Assembly: GCF_003751225.1 (NCBI RefSeq)
Contig: NZ_RJKE01000001.1
Coordinates: 3,286,001-3,350,000, forward strand
DNA length: 64,000 nucleotides
Source: Actinocorallia herbida
GTDB taxonomy: Bacteria; Actinomycetota; Actinomycetes; Streptosporangiales; Streptosporangiaceae
Direction of reading: 5' to 3'
The notes under the pieces: model-generated
What the model saw: only the letters and a program-made list of their open reading frames with translations
Told to the model about the DNA's origin: nothing
Database searches by the model: none
Shown here: positions 49,990 through 58,992 of the stretch, piece by piece
Layout of the letters: the number at the start of each line of letters is the position of its first letter
Position numbering within the stretch: the stretch's first letter is position 1
Program-made: the position numbers and the translations under genes

Positions 49990-51036
49990 ATGGAGGTCGT
50001 GACCGGCCGGCGGACGCCGCCCCTGCCCCCCGCGCTGGCGCTTCTGCTGGGCGGGGCCGCCGCCGTCATCGTCCTCGCCGGGTTGAAGGCCGCGGCGGGG
50101 ATCGCCGGACCCGCCTTCGTCGCCCTCGTCCTGACCCTCGCCGTGGCGCCGTTGCGCCGGCTTCTCGCCGAACGGAACGCCCCGGCTCTCGTCTGCGTCG
50201 TCGTGCCGCTCACCGCCGCGCTCGCCGTGCTCGTGCTGATCGGCGGGTCGCTCGCCTACTCGGCGGTGCGGCTGGCGACCGAGCTGCCCGCCTACGAGGA
50301 GCAGCTCGCCGCGCTGGGCGCGTCGGTCACCGGCTTCCTGAACCGGCACGGCGTCGGCGGATCGCAGGCGGCGGAGATCACCGGGACGTTCGACCCGGCC
50401 AAGCTCGTCCCGCTCATCGAAGGGTTCCTGTCGGGGCTCGCCGGGGCACTGGCGGGGGCGGTGCTGGTCGTCATGCTGCTCTACGCGATGAGCCTCGACG
50501 CGCTCGGCCTGCGCCGCGCGCTCGCCGACCTCGCCGGGGAGCGCCCCGCGATGGTCGGCGCGCTGCGCGGCTACGCGACGGACACCTGCCGCTTCCTCGT
50601 GGTCACCACGGCCTTCGGCCTGGTCGTCGCGGTCGCCGACACCACCGCGCTGGCCCTGCTCGGCGTCCCTCTCCCGCTCCTGTGGGGGCTGCTGTCCTTC
50701 ATCACCAACTACATCCCCAACGTCGGATTCTTCATCGGCCTCGTCCCGCCCGCCCTCATGGCACTCCTCGACTCCGGGGTCGGCACCATGCTCTGGGTCA
50801 TCGCCCTGTACTGCGTGCTGAACTTCGTCATCCAGTCGCTCATCCAGCCGAAGATCGTCGGCGACGCCGCGCGCTTGTCCGTCACCCTCACCCTGCTGTC
50901 CCTCGCCGTTTGGAGCTACGTTCTCGGCCCCGTCGGCGCCGTTCTCGCCGTCCCCCTGACCCTGTTGGTCCGCGCCCTCCTCATCGACGCCGCCGCGGGC
51001 CGGGGCTGGGTCGACCGCCTGCTCGCCGCGTCCTGA
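49990..51036 (+). CDS. AI-2E family membrane transporter
   Basis: A 348-aa integral membrane protein of the AI-2E/PerM family with about seven or eight helices. Seen: the early pair of helices ALALLLGGAAAVIVLAGLKAAAG / AFVALVLTLAVAPLRRLL, the soluble middle region, and the conserved LWGLLSFITNYIPNVGFFIGLVPPALMALL and FVIQSLIQPKIVGDAARLSVTLTLLSLAVWSYVLGPVGAVLAVPLT. The substrate is uncertain (exporters of signals, or Na+/H+ antiport are reported in the family). GGAGGTGGGC precedes ATG 49990. Divergent from the kinase. Confidence 0.9.
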   Translation: MEVVTGRRTPPLPPALALLLGGAAAVIVLAGLKAAAGIAGPAFVALVLTLAVAPLRRLLAERNAPALVCVVVPLTAALAVLVLIGGSLAYSAVRLATELPAYEEQLAALGASVTGFLNRHGVGGSQAAEITGTFDPAKLVPLIEGFLSGLAGALAGAVLVVMLLYAMSLDALGLRRALADLAGERPAMVGALRGYATDTCRFLVVTTAFGLVVAVADTTALALLGVPLPLLWGLLSFITNYIPNVGFFIGLVPPALMALLDSGVGTMLWVIALYCVLNFVIQSLIQPKIVGDAARLSVTLTLLSLAVWSYVLGPVGAVLAVPLTLLVRALLIDAAAGRGWVDRLLAAS

Positions 51037-51135
51037 ACCGCGGGCACGGGAGGACGCCGACGAGCTCCGGCGCGGTGCGCGATCATTCCCGCGGATCGCC
51101 ATGAACCCGGGTGAAGCGCCGGATAGGTTGGGCCG

Positions 51136-51891
51136 ATGCCCTTCACGGTGAGCCATGTGGCCGCGGTCCTGCCGTTGCGACGGGGGCGGCTCGTGCCGTC
51201 CGCCCTGGTGGTCGGGGCGATGGCTCCGGACGTGCCGTTGTTCGCACCGGTCAGCGATCGCCCCGCGACGCATCGGGCGCGGGCGATCCTCACCGTCGAC
51301 CTGCTGTTCGGGGTGGTGCTGCTCGGCGTGTTCCACGCGGTCAAGCGGCCTCTGGTCGCGTTGCTGCCGCGGTGGGTCCGTGCGCGGGTCGGGAAGCCGA
51401 TGCGGGGCTTCCGGATGCGGGGGATCGACGACGCGTTCTGGACGCTGGTGTCCTTGGCGCTCGGTTCGGCGACCCACGTGGTGTGGGATGCGTTCACGCA
51501 CGAGGACGGGAAGGTCGTGCTCGAGTTCCCCCTGCTGGAGCGGCCGGTCCTCGGGATGCCCTTCTATCGGTGGGCGCAGGCCGGGTCGGGGGTGTTCGGG
51601 CTCGTGGTCCTGGGTCTCTGGTCGGCCCGCTGGCTGGAGCACGCGCCGGCCGGCGCGCCCGTGCCGGGCGTGCCGACCCGGGTCCGGGTCTCGCTGGGAG
51701 GGCTGGTGCTGGCCTCCGCCACCGCGGCGGCGTTGCACGGGGCGTTCGTCCGGGAGCCGAAGACGTTCTTCACCCGGATCCCGCACGCGGTGGCGGGGGC
51801 GATGTCGGCGGCGTTCTGCTGCGTCCTGCTCTACGCGGTCCTCTGGTGGGCGCGGCCGACGGACGTCAGTCGTCTTCGTCGGCGGTGGTGA
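51136..51891 (+). CDS. DUF4184 family membrane protein
   Basis: A 251-aa protein starting MPFTVSHVAAVLPLRRGRLVPSALVVGAMAPDVPLF, the DUF4184 signature (PFTxSHxAAVLP, His and Asp at the membrane face). Five or so transmembrane helices, with HVVWDAFTHEDG in the middle. The conserved His/Asp pattern recalls membrane metal-dependent hydrolases, but no activity is known to me. Its end overlaps the MgtC gene by 26 bp, tail to tail. Confidence 0.87.
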   Translation: MPFTVSHVAAVLPLRRGRLVPSALVVGAMAPDVPLFAPVSDRPATHRARAILTVDLLFGVVLLGVFHAVKRPLVALLPRWVRARVGKPMRGFRMRGIDDAFWTLVSLALGSATHVVWDAFTHEDGKVVLEFPLLERPVLGMPFYRWAQAGSGVFGLVVLGLWSARWLEHAPAGAPVPGVPTRVRVSLGGLVLASATAAALHGAFVREPKTFFTRIPHAVAGAMSAAFCCVLLYAVLWWARPTDVSRLRRRW

Positions 51892-52558
51892 GGGAGAGGA
51901 TGCCGGGCAGGTCGGTGAGGGTGGTGACGAGGTCGGTGAGGGGGCGGCGGCCCTGGACGAGGAGGGCCACGGTGACCCGGGCGTGGGGGTCGGGGGAGCG
52001 GTCCACGTCGGTCTGGGTGACGGAGTAGCCCAGGTCGCTGCAACTGACGAGGACGTCGCGCAGGACGCCGTTGCCGGGGGCGTAGGTGAAGGTGACGCGG
52101 TGGGCGGGCCGGGTGCCGAGGGACAGGCGGCGGGTGAGCCGGTCAAGGCCGAGGACGATGACGAAGTGGCCGACCGTGACCGCGACGGCCAGCACGGGAA
52201 GGCCCGCCCCGCAGGCCATTCCCACAGCGGCCGTCACCCAGACGACGGCGGCGGTGGTCAGGCCGCGGACGGCGTCGCGCCGGACGAAGATGAGGCCGCC
52301 GCCGATGAATCCGATCCCGGACACGATCTGCGACGCCACCCGGGACGGGTCGAGCGACGCGTTCTCGTCCGAGACCGCGGAGAACCCGTAGATCGACACC
52401 AGCATGAACAGCGCGGAACCGACGCCGACCAGCGTGTGGGTGCGCAGGCCCGCGCTCTTGTTGCGCAGCCCCCGCTCCAGCCCGATCGACGCCGACAGCA
52501 GCAGCGCCAGCCCGAGCTCGCCGAGCTGCGCCCAGCCCTGCCCGGGACTCAGTACCAT
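51866..52558 (-). CDS. MgtC/SapB family membrane protein
   Basis: A 230-aa protein. The N-terminal MgtC block ALLLSASIGLERGLRNKSAGLRTHTLVGVGSALFMLVSIYGF and SQIVSGIGFIGGGLIFVRRDAVRGLTTAAVVWVTAAVGMACG give about five helices; a C-terminal ACT-like cytoplasmic domain starts near 150. MgtC-like proteins support growth in low magnesium or acid and inhibit ATP synthase in some bacteria. AGGAAAGGCGG precedes the ATG. No magnesium-sensing leader was recognised upstream. Confidence 0.9.
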   Translation of the reverse strand: MVLSPGQGWAQLGELGLALLLSASIGLERGLRNKSAGLRTHTLVGVGSALFMLVSIYGFSAVSDENASLDPSRVASQIVSGIGFIGGGLIFVRRDAVRGLTTAAVVWVTAAVGMACGAGLPVLAVAVTVGHFVIVLGLDRLTRRLSLGTRPAHRVTFTYAPGNGVLRDVLVSCSDLGYSVTQTDVDRSPDPHARVTVALLVQGRRPLTDLVTTLTDLPGILSLTTADEDD

Positions 52559-52622
52559 CCGCCTTTCCTATCACTCAGGTAGGTTTTTCCGGAAGTCTCG
52601 GAAAGGTGGAAAAATGCTGACT

Positions 52623-52663
52623 CCCGCGCCGGGCCCGCTCCGGTGGGAGCGACCCGGCGCGGG
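52623..52663 (-). terminator. Two-tier hairpin terminator of the Liv-type ABC operon
   Basis: Outer arms CCCGCGCCGGG (52623-52633) and CCCGGCGCGGG (52653-52663) pair perfectly; inside, CGCTCC (52636-52641) and GGAGCG (52646-52651) close a GGTG loop. It lies 15 bp beyond the stop of the last ABC gene on the minus strand. Confidence 0.78.
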
Positions 52664-52678
52664 CGTCCGCGGTCCGGG

Positions 52679-53416
<738 letters not shown>

Positions 53417-53427
53417 CGTGTCTCCCC

Positions 53428-55122
53428 TTACTGGGCGCCGAAGTAGGCCTCGGCCAGGCGTGCGGACCCGGTCAGGTCGGCGATGGTGCCGGACGCGGTG
53501 ATCTCGCCGAGTTCCATGAAGTAGGTGTGGTCGGCGAGCTCGCGGACGACGTCGAGGTTGTGCTCGACGAGGCAGACGGTGCGGCCTTCGGCGCGGACGG
53601 CGGCGACCATCTCCAGCATGGTGCCGACCCAGGTGGCGTCGACGCCGGAGGCGGGCTCGTCCAGGAGCAGGACGTCGCCGCGGGTGGCCAGCGCCCGAGC
53701 CAGGGACACGAGCTTCGACTGCCCGTAGGACAGGGCGTCGGCGGGAGTGGCCGCCTGGTCGGCGAGCCCGACGAAGTCGAGCCATTCCATCGCCTCGGCG
53801 GCCACCTCGCGGTCGGCGCGCCCGACACCGGGCGTGCACAGCCGGCCGATCCTCTCCCCGGCCTGGTCCGGCACGGCGAGCATGACGTTCTCCAGGCACG
53901 TCAGCCGGTTGAGCAGCCGGACGTCCTGGAAGGTGCGCACCAGCCCGGCCCGGACGATCCGGTCAGGCCGCATGCCGACGAGCTCCACGCCGTTCAGCAG
54001 CACCGACCCGGTGTCGGCGACGACGGTGCCGGTGAGCAGGTTGAACGCGGTGGTCTTCCCGGCCCCGTTCGGTCCGACGAGCGCGGTGATGGTGCCGCGC
54101 CGCAGTTCAAGGCTGATGTCCTTGGCCGCGGTGATGCCCCCGAACCGCTTCGACAGCCCCTCGGCCCGCAGCACCACCTCGGCGTCCGCGTAGGCCGCGG
54201 GCGGCGCGACCCGGTCCGCGACGACCGCGCGCGGCCTGTCCCCGGGGGAGGGCGGCGCGACCCGGCGGAACCGTTCGGCGAACAGCCCCTGCGGCCGGAC
54301 GATCATGACGAGCACCAGCAGCACCCCGTACAGGACGAGCTGGAGCAGCGCCGCCTGCGAGCTCTGCACGCCGAGCCCCTCGCGCAGCGCGGGCTCGATC
54401 ATGGTGAGCACGACGCCCGCGACGACCGAGCCGAGCAGGTTGGCGTTGCCGCCGACGATCACCATCGCGAACACCGCCATGGCCAGCGGGAAGCCGAACG
54501 CCGACGGGGTCGCCTGGCCGAGCCAGCCCGAGTACAGGCCGCCGATGAGCCCCGCGAGACCACTGGTGATCGCGAAGACGCCGATCTTGTAGCCGAAGGT
54601 GTTCTTGCCCAGCGCGCGGGTGGCGACGGTGTCCTCGCGGACGCCCTTGAGCACCCGTCCGTAGGGCGACTCGCCGAGCCGCCAGCAGACGGCGAAGACC
54701 AGCACGAGGACGAGCGCCGACGGGATCAGCCAGTCGCGCGGCCCGTCGAGCTCCAGTCCGAACAGGCTCAGCCCGTCGACGCCGGTGAGGCCCATGACGC
54801 CGCCGAGGGAGTCGAAGGTGGCGAAGATGCCGATGACCGCCAGCGAGAACGCCAGCGTCATGAGGATGAGGAACTCCTCGGGCAGGCCGAGCGCGATCAG
54901 TCCGACGACGACCCCGAAGGCCGTCGCGAGGACGATGGCGACGCCGAGCGCCGCGGCGTAGGGCCAGCCGTGCACCCCGGCGAGGAAGCAGATGGTGTAA
55001 CCGCCGATGCCCGCGAAGGCGGCATGCGCGACGGAGACCTGCCCGGCGTAGCCGACGAGCAGGTTGACGGTGACGGCGAGCGCCGCGAGGAGCAGCGCCT
55101 GGTCGAGGTAGTTGATCCACAT
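53428..55122 (-). CDS. LivM-LivG fusion: ABC permease with C-terminal ATPase
   Basis: A 564-aa fusion. Residues 1-290 are a LivM-type permease (LLVGYAGQVSVAHAAFAGIGGYT, YGRVLKGVREDTVATRALGKNTFGYKIGVFAITSGLAGLIGGLYSG). Residues about 320-560 are a LivG-type ATPase (VGPNGAGKTTAFNLLTG, VRTFQDVRLLNRLTCLENVMLA, LSYGQSKLVSLARALA, LLLDEPASGVD, CLVEHNLDVV). The linker is short and rich in Pro/Ala/Arg. In Escherichia coli these are separate genes; the single chain here fixes their 1:1 ratio. It starts 4 bp after the LivH stop. Confidence 0.92.
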   Translation of the reverse strand: MWINYLDQALLLAALAVTVNLLVGYAGQVSVAHAAFAGIGGYTICFLAGVHGWPYAAALGVAIVLATAFGVVVGLIALGLPEEFLILMTLAFSLAVIGIFATFDSLGGVMGLTGVDGLSLFGLELDGPRDWLIPSALVLVLVFAVCWRLGESPYGRVLKGVREDTVATRALGKNTFGYKIGVFAITSGLAGLIGGLYSGWLGQATPSAFGFPLAMAVFAMVIVGGNANLLGSVVAGVVLTMIEPALREGLGVQSSQAALLQLVLYGVLLVLVMIVRPQGLFAERFRRVAPPSPGDRPRAVVADRVAPPAAYADAEVVLRAEGLSKRFGGITAAKDISLELRRGTITALVGPNGAGKTTAFNLLTGTVVADTGSVLLNGVELVGMRPDRIVRAGLVRTFQDVRLLNRLTCLENVMLAVPDQAGERIGRLCTPGVGRADREVAAEAMEWLDFVGLADQAATPADALSYGQSKLVSLARALATRGDVLLLDEPASGVDATWVGTMLEMVAAVRAEGRTVCLVEHNLDVVRELADHTYFMELGEITASGTIADLTGSARLAEAYFGAQ

Positions 55123-55126
55123 GGCG

Positions 55127-56050
55127 TCAGGCCTTCTGGAGCGAGGCGGGTCGGAGGGGCCGGAGCCGGGGCATACGGCCCTTCCCGGCGAGGAACGCGA
55201 GGTAGACGGCGAGCACGGTGAAGACCGCGGTCTGCGCCCACTGCACCGACAGCCAGATCGACGCCCACTGCTCCAGCAGCCCGAGCCCGATGCCGACGGG
55301 CAGGGCGCGCAGCGGCGAGGTGCGGGTGCCGGCGAGGAACGCGACGACGAAGCCGTAGATGACCGTCGAGTCGCCCATCGTCGGCTGGACGGTGTAGAGC
55401 AGGCCGTACCAGAGCGCGCACGCGCCGGAGACGAGCCCGGCGATCGCGAAGCACGCGAGGTTCACCCGGCGCACGCTGATCCCGAGCACGCCCGCGAGCC
55501 CGGGGTTGCTGCGGACCGCCTTGACCGAGCGGCCGAGCGGCGTGAACGCCAGGAAGGCGGCGAGGCCGAGCACGAGCACCAGCCCGGTGCCGGCGAGGCC
55601 GAGCTCGAACGTCGAGATCCGCACGGGGCCGAGGTCGAGCAGGACGACGTCGGGCCCGTAGAACGGCAGGCTGCTGGTGCCCAGCCACAGTTGCAGCAGC
55701 GCGATGCCCGCGGTGCTGACGCCGAGCGAGGTGACCAGCACGGCCAGCATCGAGCGGTCTCCGGCGCGCCGGGCGACGGGCTCATAGACACCGAGCTCGA
55801 GCAGGACGCTCACCACGACGGCCGTGGCGAGCCCGGTGAGGGCCGCGGGCCAGAACGGCATGCCGAGCGCGTCCATGACCCAGTAGGCGGCGTAAGGGGC
55901 GACGGTGTAGGTGAGCGCGTAGGCGAAGTGGAAACGCGTGGTGACCCCGATGACCAGCGCGAGGCCCGCGCCGAGTGCGGCGTAGAACGCGCCCCGGGTC
56001 AGGCCGTTGGCGGTCAGCTGCCAGAGGTCGGCGTCTAGCAGGTCGTGCAT
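55127..56050 (-). CDS. Branched-chain amino acid-type ABC permease (LivH-like)
   Basis: A 307-aa inner-membrane permease with about eight helices. GLTRGAFYAALGAGLALVIGVTTRFHFAYALTYTVAPYAAYWV and FTPLGRSVKAVRSNPGLAGVLGISVRRVNLACFAIAGLVSGACALWYGLL are LivH family blocks. CCGGAGGATCC puts a ribosome site 4 bp before ATG 56050; the frame is open to 56119 but that part overlaps the 5' side untypically. Forms the channel with the LivM half of the fusion. Confidence 0.9.
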   Translation of the reverse strand: MHDLLDADLWQLTANGLTRGAFYAALGAGLALVIGVTTRFHFAYALTYTVAPYAAYWVMDALGMPFWPAALTGLATAVVVSVLLELGVYEPVARRAGDRSMLAVLVTSLGVSTAGIALLQLWLGTSSLPFYGPDVVLLDLGPVRISTFELGLAGTGLVLVLGLAAFLAFTPLGRSVKAVRSNPGLAGVLGISVRRVNLACFAIAGLVSGACALWYGLLYTVQPTMGDSTVIYGFVVAFLAGTRTSPLRALPVGIGLGLLEQWASIWLSVQWAQTAVFTVLAVYLAFLAGKGRMPRLRPLRPASLQKA

Positions 56051-56115
56051 GGATCCTCCGGAACCGAGGGATGGGGGACGGCTCGTACGGCCGTCCCCCG
56101 GACTGCAGATGCGCG

Positions 56116-57423
56116 TCATTCCGCGAGGCGGAAGTCCTTCGCGCCGACGTCGTAGGTGGCCAGCGGGGTGACCTTGCCGGCCTTGTACTCGAAGACGCCC
56201 ATCGGACGGTGCGCGACCCCGTGCGTCTTCAGGTCGATCTCCAGGGCGCCGACGGTGGCGTCGTCACCGCCGTAGACCGAGGCGAACTTCGGGTCCTTCT
56301 CCAGCGCGGCCTTGAGCTGGGCGCTGTCGGTCGCGTCGCCGCCCGCGGCGGTGACGCGACGGATCAGGTCCCACACCATGAGGGTCTCCTCGTAGGCGTT
56401 GGCCGCGTAGAAGTCGGGCTCGGCGTCGTAGGCCTTGCGGTAGGCGTCGACGAACAGCTTCGCCAGCGGGTTGGCCGGGGTGGCGGCGTCGAAGTAGTCC
56501 ATGGCGAACTTGAAGCCGTCGCTGTCGAACGCGCCCTTGGAGGCCTTGGTCGCCTCGTCGGTGAACTCGATGCCGAGGAGCTCGCTGCCGATGCCCGCGG
56601 TCTTGGCCTGGGCGGCGAACGCGCCGGGGGCGGCGCCGCCGAAGGCGACCCAGAGGAGGTCGGGCTCGTTCTTCTCGACCTTGGCGATCACGCTCGCGTA
56701 GTCCTGCGAGGTCGGCGCGACCGTCTCCCACAGGCCGTTGAAGGTGAGGCCCGCGGCTTCGATCTTCGCCTTCACGTCGGCCTGGATGGCCTGGTTGAGC
56801 GGGCCGAGGTCGACGCCGACGAGGCCGACGGTCTTGCCTTCGGGGTGGGCCTGCTTGAACCACTCCAGGGCCCCGGGGACGGCGTCGGACGGGGCGACCT
56901 CGCGGGTGCCGTAGAAGTACTCGGTGCCCTGGGTGAAGACCTGGGCGCCGCCCACGCCGTCGAGGCTGAGGATCTTGTCCTTGTCGGTGTCGGCGAGCAT
57001 CGAGCCGAGGCCGTCGCCCATCGAGGTGATCTTCGCGGGGACGCCTTCGGCGGCGAGCTCCGACGCGGCCTGCTTGGCCGCGACGGGGTCGGGGCCCTTG
57101 ATGTCCTTGACGCTGAGCTGCAGGGCGGGGCCTCCTGCGGCCTTGATCTGCTCGATCGCGAGCTCGATGGCGTTCTGCATCGAGGCGCCGTTGGCGGCGG
57201 ACGCGCCCGAGAGGGTGAGCGCCGCACCGAGCTTGAACTGGACGTCGGCGCCGAGGTCGCCGTCGATGCCGAGGATCTGCACCAGGTCGGCGGCCTGGCT
57301 CTTGGCGTCCGCCTCGCTGACGCCGGAGTCGGCCGATCCGCAGGCGGTGAGGGCGAGTGCCGTGGTGACGGCGAGGACGGGGGCGATCAGCCGCCGAAGG
57401 GAGGTGCTGCGTGGGGTGGGCAT
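56116..57423 (-). CDS. ABC transporter substrate-binding lipoprotein (LivJ-like, periplasmic-binding type 1)
   Basis: A 435-aa extracellular receptor. Lipobox LTAC with Cys28. The mature domain has FKLGAALTLSGASAANGASMQNAIELAIEQIKAAGGPALQLSVKDIKGPDPVAAKQAASELAAEGVPAKITS and further ligand-domain strands such as KTVGLVGVDLGPLNQAIQADV. It binds the solute for the LivH/LivMG/LivF importer. GGAGAAGGAAAT precedes ATG 57423. Two operator copies lie 63-99 bp upstream, putting importer expression under the same control as the catabolic operons. Confidence 0.92.
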   Translation of the reverse strand: MPTPRSTSLRRLIAPVLAVTTALALTACGSADSGVSEADAKSQAADLVQILGIDGDLGADVQFKLGAALTLSGASAANGASMQNAIELAIEQIKAAGGPALQLSVKDIKGPDPVAAKQAASELAAEGVPAKITSMGDGLGSMLADTDKDKILSLDGVGGAQVFTQGTEYFYGTREVAPSDAVPGALEWFKQAHPEGKTVGLVGVDLGPLNQAIQADVKAKIEAAGLTFNGLWETVAPTSQDYASVIAKVEKNEPDLLWVAFGGAAPGAFAAQAKTAGIGSELLGIEFTDEATKASKGAFDSDGFKFAMDYFDAATPANPLAKLFVDAYRKAYDAEPDFYAANAYEETLMVWDLIRRVTAAGGDATDSAQLKAALEKDPKFASVYGGDDATVGALEIDLKTHGVAHRPMGVFEYKAGKVTPLATYDVGAKDFRLAE

Positions 57424-57446
57424 ATTTCCTTCTCCGTTTCGCTGAC

Positions 57447-57463
57447 CAACGCGGTGCGCGTTG
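57447..57463 (-). promoter_or_regulatory. Dyad in the leader of the importer operon
   Basis: CAACGCG-GTG-CGCGTTG, a perfect 7-bp-arm dyad 24-40 bp upstream of the receptor ATG. It would form a small hairpin in the mRNA leader or serve as another protein site. Confidence 0.4.
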
Positions 57464-57485
57464 CCAGGAACCAAGCACGCGAGTC

Positions 57486-57522
57486 CGTATTGATCGCTAC
57501 AGTGATTGGAGCGATCGCTACA
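57486..57522. promoter_or_regulatory. Two operator copies between importer and TetR genes
   Basis: CGTATTGATCGCTACA (57486-57501, 13 of 16) and TGGAGCGATCGCTACA (57507-57522, 15 of 16) match the palindrome TGTAGCGATCGCTACA. Their centres are exactly 21 bp, two helical turns, apart, so two dimers could bind on one face. They lie between the divergent importer and TetR operons and could control both. Confidence 0.8.
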
Positions 57523-57623
57523 GGGACGCGGCTGTGACGGTACCCAGAATGTGACCGCTGACACAAGCCCTGATGGGGTCGAGTTTCTGGCGGTCGGTTC
57601 GGGAGGCACGGGAGTATGGGCAG

Positions 57624-58259
57624 ATGAGGAAGACGACGCGACGCCACCAGCAGGGCGAGGAATCGAGGCTGCGGATCCTGGAGGCGACCCTCGCCATAGC
57701 CGCGGAGCGGGGGTACGACGGCACGTCGATCGCTCTGGTGACCGAGGCCACGGGGCTGCCCGCGAGCTCGGTCTACTGGCATTTCCGCAACAAGGACGAG
57801 CTGCTGGCGGAGACCCTCGAGTACAGCTACCGGCGCTGGCGGGAGACCGCCCCGACCTGGCGGGACCGGGTCGGCATCGCCGACCCGGCCGAGGAGGTGC
57901 GCGACCGGCTCCAGCGGGCGTCGCGCGCGATCGTCGAGAGCCCCGAGTTCTGGCGGCTCGGCCTCATGCTCGGCCTGCTGAACCGGCAGCACGTCCCGGC
58001 CGCGCGGCTGCGCTACCTGGAGGTCCGCGAGGAGACCAGGCTCGCGATCCAGCAGTGGTGGGAGCAGATCCTCCCGGGCGGTGATCCCGCGGCGCGGCGC
58101 GACGTGGCGGGCCGGGTGGCCCGGTTCCACCTGTCCGTCATGGACGGGCTCTACCTGGGCGTCCGCTCCGACCGGGGCTGGAAGCTCGACCGGCTCGTCG
58201 ATCTGATCGCCGCGGGCGTCCACGCGCAGGCCGTGAGCTGGCTGGAGGAGGCCGCGTGA
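57624..58259 (+). CDS. TetR family transcriptional regulator (first of a coupled pair)
   Basis: A 211-aa TetR-type repressor. The helix-turn-helix is IAAERGYDGTSIALVTEATGLPASSVYWHFRNKDELLAETLEYSYRRW (about 25-72); the rest is the helical ligand/dimer domain. The ATG at 57624 follows GGGAG at 9 bp; an in-frame ATG at 57573 is possible. Its stop overlaps the second TetR start as GTGA. The best guess is that it binds the TGTAGCGATCGCTACA sites beside it and releases them on binding a pathway compound or CoA ester. Confidence 0.9.
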   Translation: MRKTTRRHQQGEESRLRILEATLAIAAERGYDGTSIALVTEATGLPASSVYWHFRNKDELLAETLEYSYRRWRETAPTWRDRVGIADPAEEVRDRLQRASRAIVESPEFWRLGLMLGLLNRQHVPAARLRYLEVREETRLAIQQWWEQILPGGDPAARRDVAGRVARFHLSVMDGLYLGVRSDRGWKLDRLVDLIAAGVHAQAVSWLEEAA

Positions 58260-58888
58260 GCACCAAGGAGAAGCCCGGACCGCAGTCCGCCGACCGCGAG
58301 GTGTCGCGCATCCGCATCGTCCGGGCGGCCGCGGAGATCGCCGCGGAGAGCGGCTACGAGGCCACCACGATCTCGAAGGTCACCAAGCGGTCCGGGCTGC
58401 CCGCCAGCTCGGTCTACTGGTTCTTCCGGGACAAGGACCACCTGATGGCCGAGGTCGTCCGGCACAGCTTCGAGCAGTGGATCTCCAGCCAGCCGCGCTG
58501 GGAGCGTGACCCGCGCGACGAGCGCTCGCCGACCGAGGGGCTGCGCGCGATCCTCTCGCGGTCGGTGCGCTCCCTGGTCGACTCGCCCGACTTCGTGCGG
58601 ATCGGCCTGATGCTGCTGCTGGAGACCCGGGACGTCGAGCCCGAGGCGCGCCAGTACTTCCTGGCCACCCGTGACGAGGTGACCAGCAGCATCGCGGCCT
58701 GGTTCACCTCGTACTTCGACACCGCGCTCCGGGCCCGCCGGCCGGAGCTGGCGATGGACCTCGCCCGGGTCGTGCTCGCCGCCACCGACGGGTTCTTCTT
58801 CTCCCGGCAGATTCACGACGACCTGGATCCGGAGGACGTCGTGGCGATCGTGGTGGCCGTCGTCGAGCAGGCGATGGCGGGGGAGTGA
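58256..58888 (+). CDS. TetR family transcriptional regulator (second of a coupled pair)
   Basis: A 210-aa TetR protein with IAAESGYEATTISKVTKRSGLPASSVYWFFRDKDHLMAEVVRHSFEQW as DNA-binding part. The recognition helix region SGLPASSVYWFF is nearly the same as in the first protein (TGLPASSVYWHF), so both may read the same operator; the C-terminal domains differ more. Translational coupling (GTGA) would give equal amounts and could favour a heterodimer. Confidence 0.9.
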   Translation: MSTKEKPGPQSADREVSRIRIVRAAAEIAAESGYEATTISKVTKRSGLPASSVYWFFRDKDHLMAEVVRHSFEQWISSQPRWERDPRDERSPTEGLRAILSRSVRSLVDSPDFVRIGLMLLLETRDVEPEARQYFLATRDEVTSSIAAWFTSYFDTALRARRPELAMDLARVVLAATDGFFFSRQIHDDLDPEDVVAIVVAVVEQAMAGE

Positions 58889-58962
58889 CCGGGTTTTCGG
58901 CCCGCTGTTCGGGTTTTCAGTGAGGAGACGGTTGTCACAGTGGGGTCTTGCGTGGCAAGCTC

Positions 58963-58978
58963 TGTAGCGATCGCTACA
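58963..58978. promoter_or_regulatory. Operator TGTAGCGATCGCTACA before the flavin reductase
   Basis: A perfect copy (with flanks CTG...CAG an 18-bp palindrome, 58962-58979), ending 14 bp before the ATG and directly before the GGGAGGAG ribosome site, just as at 40808-40823. A small dyad CTTGC-GTG-GCAAG lies at 58947-58959, and TTGTCA at 58932 may be part of the promoter. Confidence 0.85.
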
Positions 58979-58992
58979 GGGAGGAGCCCGTC

